From NCBI GenBank assembly GCA_951812395.1, contig CATOSD010000001.1, positions 434,001 through 498,000 of the forward strand: a DNA stretch of 64,000 nt, in the 5' to 3' direction. The DNA is from an uncultured Dehalococcoidia bacterium (GTDB lineage Bacteria; Chloroflexota; Dehalococcoidia; Lucifugimonadales; CATOSD01). Below the pieces are notes generated by a model that did no database searches, was not told the DNA's origin, and saw only the letters and a program-made list of their open reading frames with translations. Below, one piece after another: positions 7,566 through 15,314 of the stretch (position 1 is the stretch's first letter; the number at the start of each line of letters is the position of its first letter). A program made the translations under genes and the position numbers.

Positions 7566-9485
7566 CTATCTTTCCACCCAGGCCAGGGCCAGGTTGTTGC
7601 CGATGGGGTAGGAGTACTGGTACTGGTAGTTCACCAGCCAGGGCTGAATAGCCACTATCTGGATCCAGTTCGTGCTCATGGCGTAGTACTGCTTCTCCAT
7701 GAGGTAGCGCTGGACGTCGGCCACCTGCTCGTAGCGCTTGGCCGGGTCCACCTCCGACTCTTCGGCGTCGATCATCGCGTCGAGGGTCTCGTCAACCAGA
7801 CCGGAGATGGGCTGGACGTTGAGGGTGTTGCGGGAGTGGTAGCCCCTGTGGAGCCAGTCGCTGGGGTCCCAGCCGTAGCCCGGGAATCCGTAACCGAGCG
7901 TGAAGTCGGCCGACTCCCACGCCTCCACGCGGGCGGAGCCGTCCCGGACCATTATCTCCAGGTCGATGCCGATGTTGCGGAGCGACTCGACGACCAGCTC
8001 ACCTTCGCTGAAGAAGCGGTTGCCCAGGTCGTTGGTGAGCAGGAACTTGCCGGTAATGCCGTTGTCCTCCGTGTAGCCGGACTCGGCCATAAGCGCCCTG
8101 GCGCCCTCCACGTCGAAGTCCAGGTAGCGCTCGGCGGGAATGCCGTCGCCGTCGTAGTCGCCGTACTGTCCGGGCGGCAGCCAGAACTGGTTGCCCGGGG
8201 CGAGCGGGGTGGAGAAAGGCAGTCCCCAGCCGCCGAGCACGCTCTGCACCCAGCCCTCTTTGTCTATGGAGAGCTGGATGGCGCGGCGCACGTTGATGTC
8301 ATGGAACGGCGTGCCCTCGCTGAAGTTGGGGTACACGGCGCGCTGGTTGGTGGGGTCAACGAAGATCTCCCACACGGTGTCGGGGTTGCTCTTGCTGAGG
8401 TCGAGGTAGCGCTCGGTGCTCATGCCGCACGTCTCGAGCGCCAGCGCGCCCAGCTTGCCGGTGCGGAAGCCCGCGTCCTGCGCGCGCTCGTCCTTCATCA
8501 CGAACATCTCTACGCTGTCGATGAACGGTAGCTGGTTGCCACGTCCGTCCTCTTTCCAGTAGAGGCCGTTCGCCTCGTAGGTGACCGAGACGTCGGGCGT
8601 CCAGCCGGTCATCACCCAGGGGCCGGTGCCGTACTGGTCTTCGACGTTGTTCATGACGTCGGCTACCAGCAGGCTCGGGTCGTCGGCAAGGCGCTTCTTG
8701 AAGCCGTCCAGGCCGTAGAGCTGCGGCCCGCGAATGGCGAGCTTGTACAGGAACGACGCAGTCGGCCGGTTGAGCGTCACTTCCAGGGTGTAGTCGTCGA
8801 TAGCCTTCCATGACTCGGGGCCGTCGATTTCGGGGAAGCGCGCCCTGAAGCGGCTCGTCTCGGGACCGAAGGCGAAGTCGGCCACCTCTACCCAGTCATG
8901 GGCGGTGACGTCCCTCGACATATCGACGTCGAGTTGGTCGTCGTTGTACTTGACGCCCTTGCGGAGGATAAAAGTCCAGGTCAGCCCGTCGTCGGACACC
9001 GACCAGCTCTCAGCCAGGTGGGGCTGCGGCGTGTAGTCCGCGGGGTTGGTGCCCGGCCCCTGGGGGAAGGTCACGAGCGTCTCGGCCCAGAGCGAGATGT
9101 ACATGTTGGAGTACGCGCCCTGATGCAGCCAGTCCCAGTAGCGTGGGAAGGGCCAGCCGTTGGTCACCAGGTCCACGTGCCCGCCCTTCACGGGCGCGTA
9201 GTTGGCGGGCGGCTGCGGAAGCTGCAGCGGCACGCCCATCTCCGAGGCGGCCTGTTGGATCACCTCGGACGCGGTGAGCACCGCCGAGGGTTCCTGCGGG
9301 GGCGCTTGCGTGGGCTGCATGGCCGGCGCCGACGTGGGCTGCGGCTGCGCCGGAGGAGCGGTCGGCTGCGCCTGCGCCACCGTCGGCTGCGCAGGCTCGG
9401 CCTCCGCCTCGTCGGCACTGCTACACGCGGCCAGCACAAATAAGCCAATGACCAGGGCCAAAGGCAAAACCAGTAACTTCCTCAT
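7566..9485 (-). CDS. Family 5 extracellular solute-binding lipoprotein (peptide/nickel type)
   Basis: A 639-residue binding protein of the DppA/OppA class. Signal peptide MRKLLVLPLALVIGLFVLAAC with a lipobox LAAC, then a Pro/Gln-rich linker (about residues 25-75) that tethers the domain to the membrane. The SBP_bac_5 core has HLAESWSVSDDGLTWTFILR and the conserved YNDDQL...VTAHDWVEVADF region. It is the first gene of the operon with the two permeases downstream. The ligand is unknown. The linker style is common in Chloroflexota lipoproteins. Confidence 0.93.
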   Translation of the reverse strand: MRKLLVLPLALVIGLFVLAACSSADEAEAEPAQPTVAQAQPTAPPAQPQPTSAPAMQPTQAPPQEPSAVLTASEVIQQAASEMGVPLQLPQPPANYAPVKGGHVDLVTNGWPFPRYWDWLHQGAYSNMYISLWAETLVTFPQGPGTNPADYTPQPHLAESWSVSDDGLTWTFILRKGVKYNDDQLDVDMSRDVTAHDWVEVADFAFGPETSRFRARFPEIDGPESWKAIDDYTLEVTLNRPTASFLYKLAIRGPQLYGLDGFKKRLADDPSLLVADVMNNVEDQYGTGPWVMTGWTPDVSVTYEANGLYWKEDGRGNQLPFIDSVEMFVMKDERAQDAGFRTGKLGALALETCGMSTERYLDLSKSNPDTVWEIFVDPTNQRAVYPNFSEGTPFHDINVRRAIQLSIDKEGWVQSVLGGWGLPFSTPLAPGNQFWLPPGQYGDYDGDGIPAERYLDFDVEGARALMAESGYTEDNGITGKFLLTNDLGNRFFSEGELVVESLRNIGIDLEIMVRDGSARVEAWESADFTLGYGFPGYGWDPSDWLHRGYHSRNTLNVQPISGLVDETLDAMIDAEESEVDPAKRYEQVADVQRYLMEKQYYAMSTNWIQIVAIQPWLVNYQYQYSYPIGNNLALAWVER

Positions 9486-9762
9486 CGTTCCCTCCTCTAT
9501 TCGGGCCTCTCGTCCCGTATCCCGTCACTAGCCTGTCCAAGCCGGCGCCACGGGCAAAAACCTCGCCGTCTCATCTCGGCCGACGGATTTTGAGATATTG
9601 CCACTTTTTGCTGGCCGTGTCAATGAAAGTGAACCTGCGGAGCCTGTTTCAGATTACCTGGCGGCCCCAACACCGTCGCTCCCGTTCCGCGCCCATTCGA
9701 CAGGTCCGTTCGGCAATCGCAGGGGAGCCTTTCACGGCGCCAGGCTTCGCGGGAGGGCGAAA

Positions 9763-10260
9763 TCTGTTAGATTCTGCGACATTCTGTTGTATTCGTAGCT
9801 GGGAGCGTCGGCGGTTCTGCCCAATTCTGTAATGCCGGCGTGGGCGATTTGGGGCACAAGTGTCCCGTCGCGGGGCAGAAGAGGACAGGGGCCGGTCGGC
9901 GGCCGGTGGCCGGTCTTCGACGCTCCTACGGATGCCTGGGGTCTGACCCCGCTTGGGGTCGGGATTCCAGGGCGCGCGTCGGTCGCGCGGGCGGGTTTGA
10001 AACCCGCCCCTACTGGAGACGAGGATAGCACGGATGTGCGTGTGTTTCAAGACCGGTGTCGAAATTGCTGGACTGGGCCGGATTGGTGGGGAGAAATGGG
10101 GCAGACGCGGGGAAGGGGCGGGTCGTGTGCGGAGCGCGTGTGGAGCAGGGCCGGGGCGCGGATGGCGCGGTAGGGTGACGCTTTTTTCGGGGTACGGGGG
10201 CGCGAATGGCCGGGTGTGGGCGAGGAGAAGTGCGGCCAGGGTGTGCGTCGGGGCGTCCGA
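9763..10260 (-). repeat. L1 long dispersed repeat, copy A (inverted relative to copy B)
   Basis: About 0.5 kb in the 880-base gap upstream of lplA. On the minus strand it aligns colinearly with 30950-31480. Shared blocks include CGAAAAAAGYGTCACC, GTGCTAYCCTCG, CCAGGCAYCCGTWGG, GGCCACCGGCC, CTGTCCTC and, at the end, CAGAATGTCGCAGAA. I find no convincing protein in it. An R4 palindrome lies inside this copy and is absent from copy B. The remaining gap (9486-9762 and 10261-10367) shows no gene. Confidence 0.75.
9989..10009. repeat. R4 palindrome
   Basis: GGGCGGGTTT and its exact inverse AAACCCGCCC around one G, flanked by CCTAC. A near-identical palindrome with an A/T change lies at 26763-26783. 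Here it is embedded in L1 copy A and seems to be a later insertion. Confidence 0.75.
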
Positions 10261-10367
10261 GGGACAACAGACTCGAACGCGCGAGCAGTTGATTATGGCG
10301 TTCTGTGCTAGGATTAGCGTCGCGAGCCCCACATCCAAGACCCTACCGCAGGCTCACGGTCCACCAG

Positions 10368-11117
10368 ATGCGCACCATCAGGCTTTCCACCGAGTCCTAC
10401 ACCCAACGCCCCGCGCTCGACACCGCCGTGTCCCGGGCGCTGATGCTGCGCGTGGCGGAGCGCTCCGAGCCGGAGACGCTGCGCCTGTTCCGGCCCGGCG
10501 CCATCGTCGCGTTCGGCGCGCAGGACCGCCGCGCGCCCGGCTACGCGCGCGCCGTGGCGGCCGCGAGAGCGCACGGGTTCGCGGCGGTAAACCGCATGGT
10601 CGGCGGCACGGCCGCGGTGTTCCACGAGCGGACGCTGGCCTTCACCTGGACCATCCCCGACCGGAACCCCCGTGAGAACATCGACGCCCGCTTTCGAGAG
10701 ACGGCCTCGCTCATCGCGTCGGCGCTAGGCCGGCTGGGCGTGGACGCCCGCGTGGGCGAGGTGCCCGGCGAGTACTGTCCTGGCGCCTACAGCGTGAACG
10801 CGATGGGACGCACCAAGCTCATGGGCGTGGGCCAGCGCATAGTCTCGGGCGCGGCGCACGTGGGCGGCGTGGTTGTGGTGGGCGGCAGCGGCAGAATCCG
10901 GGACGTGCTGACGCCGGTGTACGACGCGCTGGCGCACGACTGGTCGCCCGGGACGGTGGGAAGCGTGGAGGACGAGCTGGGCGAGGCGCGGTTCGACGAC
11001 GTGCGGCAGGCCATCGCAGACGAGTTTGCGGAGCGGTACGAGTTGCACGAGGACGCGCTGCCGGCGGCGGTAACAGAGCGGGCGCTAACGCTGGAGGCGG
11101 ACCACGCGGTGGGGTAA
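10368..11117 (+). CDS. Lipoate-protein ligase A family protein
   Basis: A biotin/lipoyl ligase-fold protein of about 249 residues, expected to attach lipoate or octanoate to E2 or GcvH proteins. Family motifs are visible: NRMVGGTAAVFHERTLAFTW (the substrate-binding RRxxGGG.VxHD region, here modified) and AYSVNAMGRTKLMGVGQRIV, holding the catalytic Lys before GxGQR. I chose the ATG at 10368; the frame is open to a GTG at 10305, but that GTG overlaps a TGCTAGGAT extended -10 element. It could instead be an octanoyl transferase (LipM-like), since no Cys nucleophile can be assigned with certainty. Upstream lies L1 copy A. Confidence 0.85.
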   Translation: MRTIRLSTESYTQRPALDTAVSRALMLRVAERSEPETLRLFRPGAIVAFGAQDRRAPGYARAVAAARAHGFAAVNRMVGGTAAVFHERTLAFTWTIPDRNPRENIDARFRETASLIASALGRLGVDARVGEVPGEYCPGAYSVNAMGRTKLMGVGQRIVSGAAHVGGVVVVGGSGRIRDVLTPVYDALAHDWSPGTVGSVEDELGEARFDDVRQAIADEFAERYELHEDALPAAVTERALTLEADHAVG

Positions 11118-11152
11118 ACGGGGTCCCTTCATCCGTTAATCAGGAGCGAGAA

Positions 11153-11473
11153 ATGGGCGTGCCCAACCGAATGAGGCCGGTGCACCCGGGTGAGATACTG
11201 GGCGAGGAGCTCCAGGAACTGGGGCTGTCAGCGAATGCGCTAGCCAAGGCTCTGGATGTACCGACAAATCGCATCACGGGAATCTTGAACGGCCAGCGTG
11301 GAATAACAGCGGACACAGCCTTACGCTTGTCTCGCTACTTCGGCACGACCCCGCAATTGTGGCAGAATCTCCAGAAGGCTTTCGAGTTGCGCGTTGCGGA
11401 GATAGAGTCGGGAGAGGAAATCTTGGAACGAGTGCGCCCCCGCGAGGCTTCGCGGGGAGTACACGCCAGCTAA
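11153..11473 (+). CDS. higA: HigA-type XRE antitoxin, no HigB partner seen
   Basis: A 106-residue HTH protein of the addiction-module antidote (HigA) family: MRPVHPGEILGEELQELGLS, then an XRE helix-turn-helix (ALAKALDVPTNRITGILNGQ), and the signature DTALRLSRYFGTTPQLWQNLQ. HigA binds its promoter and neutralises the HigB mRNA-cleaving toxin, whose gene normally lies directly upstream. Here the 35 bases upstream separate it from the lipoate ligase gene, and no HigB-like frame is present. It is either an orphan regulator or a relic. The start at 11153 has GGAGCGAG upstream. Confidence 0.88.
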   Translation: MGVPNRMRPVHPGEILGEELQELGLSANALAKALDVPTNRITGILNGQRGITADTALRLSRYFGTTPQLWQNLQKAFELRVAEIESGEEILERVRPREASRGVHAS

Positions 11474-11490
11474 AGGAACGGCGCCGCCGG

Positions 11491-11602
11491 CTACCCCACC
11501 GCCCCCGCGTCCCTCATCGCCGCTATCTCACCCTCCGCGTAGCCCAGTTCCGCCAGCACATCGGCGGTGTGTTGGCCGAGCGTTGGCGGGGGTCTGCGGC
11601 GT
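11491..11602 (-). pseudogene. Remnant of a CaiB-type CoA-transferase 3' end
   Basis: On the minus strand this codes in frame for [20 protein letters not shown] followed by an [13 protein letters not shown] tail and a stop, nearly identical to the last 36 residues of the intact CaiB protein at 11992-13188. DNA identity is about 90 percent over some 108 bases, in the same orientation, 501 bases apart. Nothing of the upstream coding part is present. The junction with the antitoxin fragment at 11609 is immediate. Confidence 0.85.
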
Positions 11603-11608
11603 GTAATG

Positions 11609-11841
11609 TCAGCGGCGCCACGCGTCCTTCTCTTCAGACAGGTAGGCTGCTACATCCGCTGCTGTCTTAAAGGCCAAGCGCCCCGGCGCTTCGTCCAGAA
11701 TGTCTACAACAGACCGTGGCTCAGTCGTGGGCGATTGTGTGACGACTACGTCGACGGACTCCCCACGGGAAGTCCTTGATCCACGATCTCAATCTTGCCT
11801 CCCGGCAACACCGTCGTTCGTATGTGTAACGCCCTCTGCAT
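11609..11841 (-). pseudogene. Frameshifted small antitoxin-like gene
   Basis: On the minus strand an ATG (11839-11841) with AGGAG eight bases upstream opens MQRALHIRTTVLPGGKIEI, giving VDQGLPVG before the frame is lost. The next frame continues ESVDVVVTQSPTTEPRSVVD then [20 protein letters not shown] and a short [10 protein letters not shown] tail to a TGA. The whole resembles small antitoxins that precede PIN toxins (my recollection of the SVxDIL...FKTAxxVxxYLxEExDxW pattern, not a search). A one-base loss at the GGGG run explains the shift. No toxin gene follows, because the CaiB remnant begins at once. Confidence 0.65.
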
Positions 11842-11991
11842 CGTCAGTCTCCTCATGGGAAAGGAACGGCCAGCCGGCTGCACAATTGTCTCACAGAGGG
11901 GAATGGTACACTAGTGACATGACCGACCGTTTGTGCCCGCACCGGCTGTCAGTGGCGGGGCACGCTGTAGCGTAGGCGTCGCAGGCGCCGG

Positions 11992-13188
11992 CTACCCCAC
12001 CGCTCCGCTCTCCCTCATCGCCGCTATCTCACCCTCCGCGTAGCCCAGCTCCGCGAGCACCTCGGCGGTGTGTTGGCCCAGCGTGGGCGGCGGACGACGC
12101 ACGGACGCGGGGCTCTCGGACAGCTTGACGGGGATGCCGATGTTGCGGATCGGCCCCGCCTCGGGATGGTCCAATTCCACCACCATGTCCCTGGCCCGCA
12201 CCTGCGGGTCGGCGTACACCTGCGCCATGTCGTTGATCGGACCCGCGGGCACGCCCTCGCGCTCCAGCGCCTCCAGCCAGCGCGCCGACTCGCGCGTCTC
12301 GAACGTGCGCTGGAGGGTGTCGACCAGCGCGTCCAGGTTGGCCATCCTGTCCGCGTTTGAGGAGAAGCGCGGGTCGGCGAGCAGGTCCTGCCTGTCGATG
12401 GCGACGCACAGCCGCTCCCAGTTGGCCTGGTTGGCCGCGCCGATGTTCACGTGGCCGTCGCTGGTGCGGAACGCCTGGTACGGCGCGGACATCCTGTGCG
12501 CCGAGCCGAGCGGCGACGGCGTCTCGCCCGTGGCGAAGTAGATGGCCGATTCCCAGAAGGTGTAGGCCAGCCCTGCCTCCAGCAGCGAGGTGTCGACGAG
12601 CTGTCCCCTGCCCGTTCTCAGCCGGCTGATGTAGGCGGACAGGATGCCGTATGCGGAGTACATGCCCGCGTTGAGGTCGGTGATGGGCACGCCCACCTTC
12701 ACCGGATCGGATGCGGGCGCGCCCGTAATGCTCATCAGCCCGCTCATGCCCTGCGCGACGAGGTCGAAGCCGCCGCGGCGACTGTACGGGCCGGTGCCGC
12801 CGAACCCCGATATGTTGCAGTACACGAGCCCCGGATTCAGCTTCAGGGCGTCCTCGTAGCCCAGACCGAGCCGCTCCAGCGTGCCCGGGCGGAAGTTCTG
12901 CACCAGCACGTCGGCGCGCTCCGCCAGGCGCTTGGCCGCGGCGAGGCCGTCGGGGTGGCGGATGTTGAGCACCACGCTGCGCTTGTTGCGGTTGATGCCC
13001 AGGAATGCGGCGGACTCGCCCTCGATGAACGGCGGACCCATGCGGCGGGTGTCGTCGCCGCCGGTGGGCTTCTCCACCTTGATCACGTCGGCGCCCATGT
13101 CGCCGAGCAGCATGGTGCAAAAGGGGCCCGCCATTATCTGGGTGAAGTCTAGCACCCTCACGCCCTCCAGGGGCGGCGTCTGCGTCAT
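11992..13188 (-). CDS. CaiB/BaiF family III CoA-transferase
   Basis: A 398-residue family III CoA-transferase moving CoA between acyl groups. The N-terminus PLEGVRVLDFTQIMAGPFCT and VIKVEKPTGGDDTRRMGPPF are typical, the catalytic Asp lies in the GFDLVAQGMSGLMSITG region, and the C-terminus [18 protein letters not shown] is conserved. The substrate is undetermined; homologues act on carnitine, bile acids, formate/oxalate and alkylsuccinates. It sits beside an enoyl-CoA hydratase on the same strand (105 bases apart, with an R1 repeat between), suggesting CoA-thioester catabolism. A 3'-end fragment of a paralogue lies just downstream. Confidence 0.93.
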   Translation of the reverse strand: MTQTPPLEGVRVLDFTQIMAGPFCTMLLGDMGADVIKVEKPTGGDDTRRMGPPFIEGESAAFLGINRNKRSVVLNIRHPDGLAAAKRLAERADVLVQNFRPGTLERLGLGYEDALKLNPGLVYCNISGFGGTGPYSRRGGFDLVAQGMSGLMSITGAPASDPVKVGVPITDLNAGMYSAYGILSAYISRLRTGRGQLVDTSLLEAGLAYTFWESAIYFATGETPSPLGSAHRMSAPYQAFRTSDGHVNIGAANQANWERLCVAIDRQDLLADPRFSSNADRMANLDALVDTLQRTFETRESARWLEALEREGVPAGPINDMAQVYADPQVRARDMVVELDHPEAGPIRNIGIPVKLSESPASVRRPPPTLGQHTAEVLAELGYAEGEIAAMRESGAVG

Positions 13189-13229
13189 AGCGTCCTCGCT
13201 GAGTGATAACAGGAAGGAAAGGCCGTTGG

Positions 13230-13282
13230 ACCTTCCCTAAATCCCTTCCTCCTCGCAGGGGGAAGGTTAGGATGGGGGTGAA
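13230..13282. repeat. R1 palindromic repeat
   Basis: A full-length unit, CTTCCTCCTCGCAGGGGGAA followed by GGTTAGGATGGGGGTGA, filling the gap between the enoyl-CoA hydratase and CaiB genes. Confidence 0.8.
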
Positions 13283-13293
13283 AGAAAGGCGCT

Positions 13294-14082
13294 CTAACGC
13301 CCTCTGAACCTGGGCTGACGTCGCTCCACGAAGGCGCTGCGGCCCTCGTGAAAATCTTCGCTGTCGAAGTTGGTGAACGGCAAAAGCCGCTGCTCGGGGG
13401 TGAGTCCTGCCAGCGCCGGATTTTCCAGCACAAGCTGGCGTATGCGCTTGTGGCGCGCCTGGGACAGCGGCGCCAGCGGCGCCATCTCACCGGCGAGATC
13501 GTACACGCTATCGTCGACGTCGGCGAGAGGCGCCACCTGGTTTACCAGGCCGATCCTGAGCGCCTCGGCGGAGTCCAGCAGCCGCGCGCTGAGCAGAATG
13601 TAGGAGGCGTTCCCCGGGCCCACGAGGTTGATGAGACGACGCATTTCGCGGTATCCGACCAGGATGCCCAGACGTGCGACGGGGATGCCGAAGCGGGAGT
13701 TGTCGGCGGCGATGCGAATGTCGCAGGCCATGGACATTTCGCAGCCGCCGCCCACGCAGAATCCCTTGATGAGGCAAACGGTGGGCTTGGAGACTGCCTC
13801 TATGGCGTCCATCGCGCCGTCGAACGCCTCGGCGTACACCTGGGCCTTCTCGGAGTTGTCGCGGTAGCTCTCGAAGTCCTTGATGTCGGCGCCGGCGGAG
13901 AAGGCGCGATCGCCCGCGCCGGTGAACACCGCCACGCGCACGCTGTCGTCGTGGTCGAGGTCGATGGCGATGCGGCGCAGCTCCAGCCAGCCGTGGTAGT
14001 CGATCGCGTTGCGCTGATCGGGCCGGTTGAACGTGACGGTCGCTATGCCGTCAGTGCGATCCAGGAGAATGTCGTCGGGCAC
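13294..14082 (-). CDS. Enoyl-CoA hydratase/isomerase (crotonase) family protein
   Basis: About 262 residues from the GTG at 14080-14082, which has GGAGG eight bases upstream; the frame is open to 14265, but the extra residues are Arg/Pro-rich and not crotonase-like. Seen: IATVTFNRPDQRNAID, the oxyanion-hole region AFSAGADIKDFESY, and KGFCVGGGCEMSMACDIRIA. The usual catalytic Glu positions fall at GYREMRRL. The family hydrates or isomerises enoyl-CoA esters. With the adjacent CaiB gene it suggests activation and degradation of an organic acid. The C-terminal ERRQPRFRGR is typical. Confidence 0.92.
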   Translation of the reverse strand: MPDDILLDRTDGIATVTFNRPDQRNAIDYHGWLELRRIAIDLDHDDSVRVAVFTGAGDRAFSAGADIKDFESYRDNSEKAQVYAEAFDGAMDAIEAVSKPTVCLIKGFCVGGGCEMSMACDIRIAADNSRFGIPVARLGILVGYREMRRLINLVGPGNASYILLSARLLDSAEALRIGLVNQVAPLADVDDSVYDLAGEMAPLAPLSQARHKRIRQLVLENPALAGLTPEQRLLPFTNFDSEDFHEGRSAFVERRQPRFRGR

Positions 14083-14158
14083 GGCTTGGGCCTCCGGTGG
14101 GGATGGTTGGCGCGTAGGATAGCACAGACGCGGGCGGGCCGCGCCGGGGCGCACGGGA

Positions 14159-14169
14159 TGTGCTATGAT
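14159..14169 (+). promoter_or_regulatory. Extended -10 promoter element for the alpha/beta hydrolase gene
   Basis: TGTGCTATGAT is an extended -10 (TGC then TATGAT) about 67 bases before the start at 14236. No convincing -35 is seen, as expected for extended -10 promoters. A mirrored GTGCTATCCT on the minus strand (about 14117-14126) could serve the divergent enoyl-CoA hydratase gene. Confidence 0.5.
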
Positions 14170-14235
14170 GGCCGCGCCGGCATAGCCAGACGGCCGGCGA
14201 CGCCTATGCATAGCCGTAGAGAGGTGATTAACCCC

Positions 14236-15075
14236 ATGGCCACCGACACTCAGCCCACCGACCATTTCGTGGAGGTCAACGGACTAAACTACCACTACGT
14301 GGACTGGGGCGGCGACTCGAATCGCGTATTGCTGTTCGCGCACGGCCAGGGCGGCAATGCCCACAACTGGGACCACATAGCGCGGGAGCTGCGGGACGAG
14401 TTCCGCGTGATCGCCGTGGACCAGCGCGGCCACGGCGACACCGACCACACGCGCGAGGGCTACGCGGTGAAGGACTTCGCCGCCGACCTCGCCGAGTTCG
14501 CCGAGATCGTTGGCATCGCCCCCTACGACTTCTGCGGCGCGTCTCTCGGCGCACGCAACGGCATACCCTACGCCGGCGACCACTCCGACCACCTGAAGCA
14601 CTTCATCTGCCTGGACTACGGCCCGGAGATGAGCCGCGTGTCGGCCCAGAACCAGATAACCGGCATGAACGCACGCCGGCTCGGCTGGCGCAGCCTCGAA
14701 GAGTACATGGAAAACGGCATGGCCCAAAACCCCAGGGCGCGCGAAGAGCACCTGCGCAACACGTTCGAGCACGGCTTCAGGCTCAACTACGCCGGCAAGT
14801 ACGTGCCCAAGCAGGACCCGGAGATGTTCTGGATCAACGGCAGCTTCGGCGTGAGGGAGGTGCCCTACCTGTGGGAGCAGTGGGGCAAGATTCGCTGCCC
14901 CATACTCGAAATGAAGGGCGCCGAGAGCAACTTCCTGTCACCCGAGATCCTGGGCCGCATGAGGGAGCTCCAGCCCGGTATGCAGCTCGTCGAGGTGCCA
15001 GAATCGGGCCACGGCATATCCGGAGACAACCCGGAGTTCCTCATCAGCGAACTGCGGCGCTTCCTGGTCGACTAA
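14236..15075 (+). CDS. Alpha/beta hydrolase
   Basis: A 279-residue hydrolase starting MATDTQPTDHFVEVNGLNYH. It has the oxyanion segment FAHGQGGNAHNWDHIA, DQRGHGDTDHTREGYAVKDF, the nucleophile elbow CGASLGARNG (Ser at about 104) and a C-terminal VPESGHGISGDNPEFLISEL with the catalytic His. The acid residue is probably in the KGAESNFLSPEI strand, where Glu rather than Asp is available. The fold is clear; the substrate is not. It is transcribed divergently from the enoyl-CoA hydratase gene across a 153-base shared control region. Confidence 0.9.
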   Translation: MATDTQPTDHFVEVNGLNYHYVDWGGDSNRVLLFAHGQGGNAHNWDHIARELRDEFRVIAVDQRGHGDTDHTREGYAVKDFAADLAEFAEIVGIAPYDFCGASLGARNGIPYAGDHSDHLKHFICLDYGPEMSRVSAQNQITGMNARRLGWRSLEEYMENGMAQNPRAREEHLRNTFEHGFRLNYAGKYVPKQDPEMFWINGSFGVREVPYLWEQWGKIRCPILEMKGAESNFLSPEILGRMRELQPGMQLVEVPESGHGISGDNPEFLISELRRFLVD

Positions 15076-15092
15076 GAGCGCATCTGATGAGT

Positions 15093-15246
15093 GTCCCTTC
15101 CCCCTCGCAGCCCGCTCATGTCATTCCGAGCGTAGTCGAGGAATCTGGAGTCCCTTCCCCCTCGCAGCCCGCTCATGTCATTCCGAGCGTAGTCGAGGAA
15201 TCTGGAGTCCCTTCCCCCTCGCAGGGGGAAGGTTAGGATGGGGGTG
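15093..15246. repeat. 57-bp tandem array fusing repeats R1 and R2
   Basis: A 57-base unit made of half an R1 (TCCCTTCCCCCTCGCAG) and an R2 (TCATTCCGAGCGTAGTCGAG) is repeated exactly at 15093-15149 and 15150-15206. A third start at 15207 completes into a full R1 ending GGTTAGGATGGGGGTGA. The two full units are identical, so the duplication is recent. It lies between the hydrolase and amidohydrolase genes. Confidence 0.92.
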
Positions 15247-15314
15247 AAGCCCTCGTCGCCCATCATCCGACCGCCGGCCACTCGCCACCAACCACTGAGA
15301 ACTGGATACTCGCC

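Noticed and set aside
15093..15246. A short CRISPR array
   Set aside because: The 57-base units are repeated head to tail with no unique spacers and no cas genes; they are fused R1/R2 elements.
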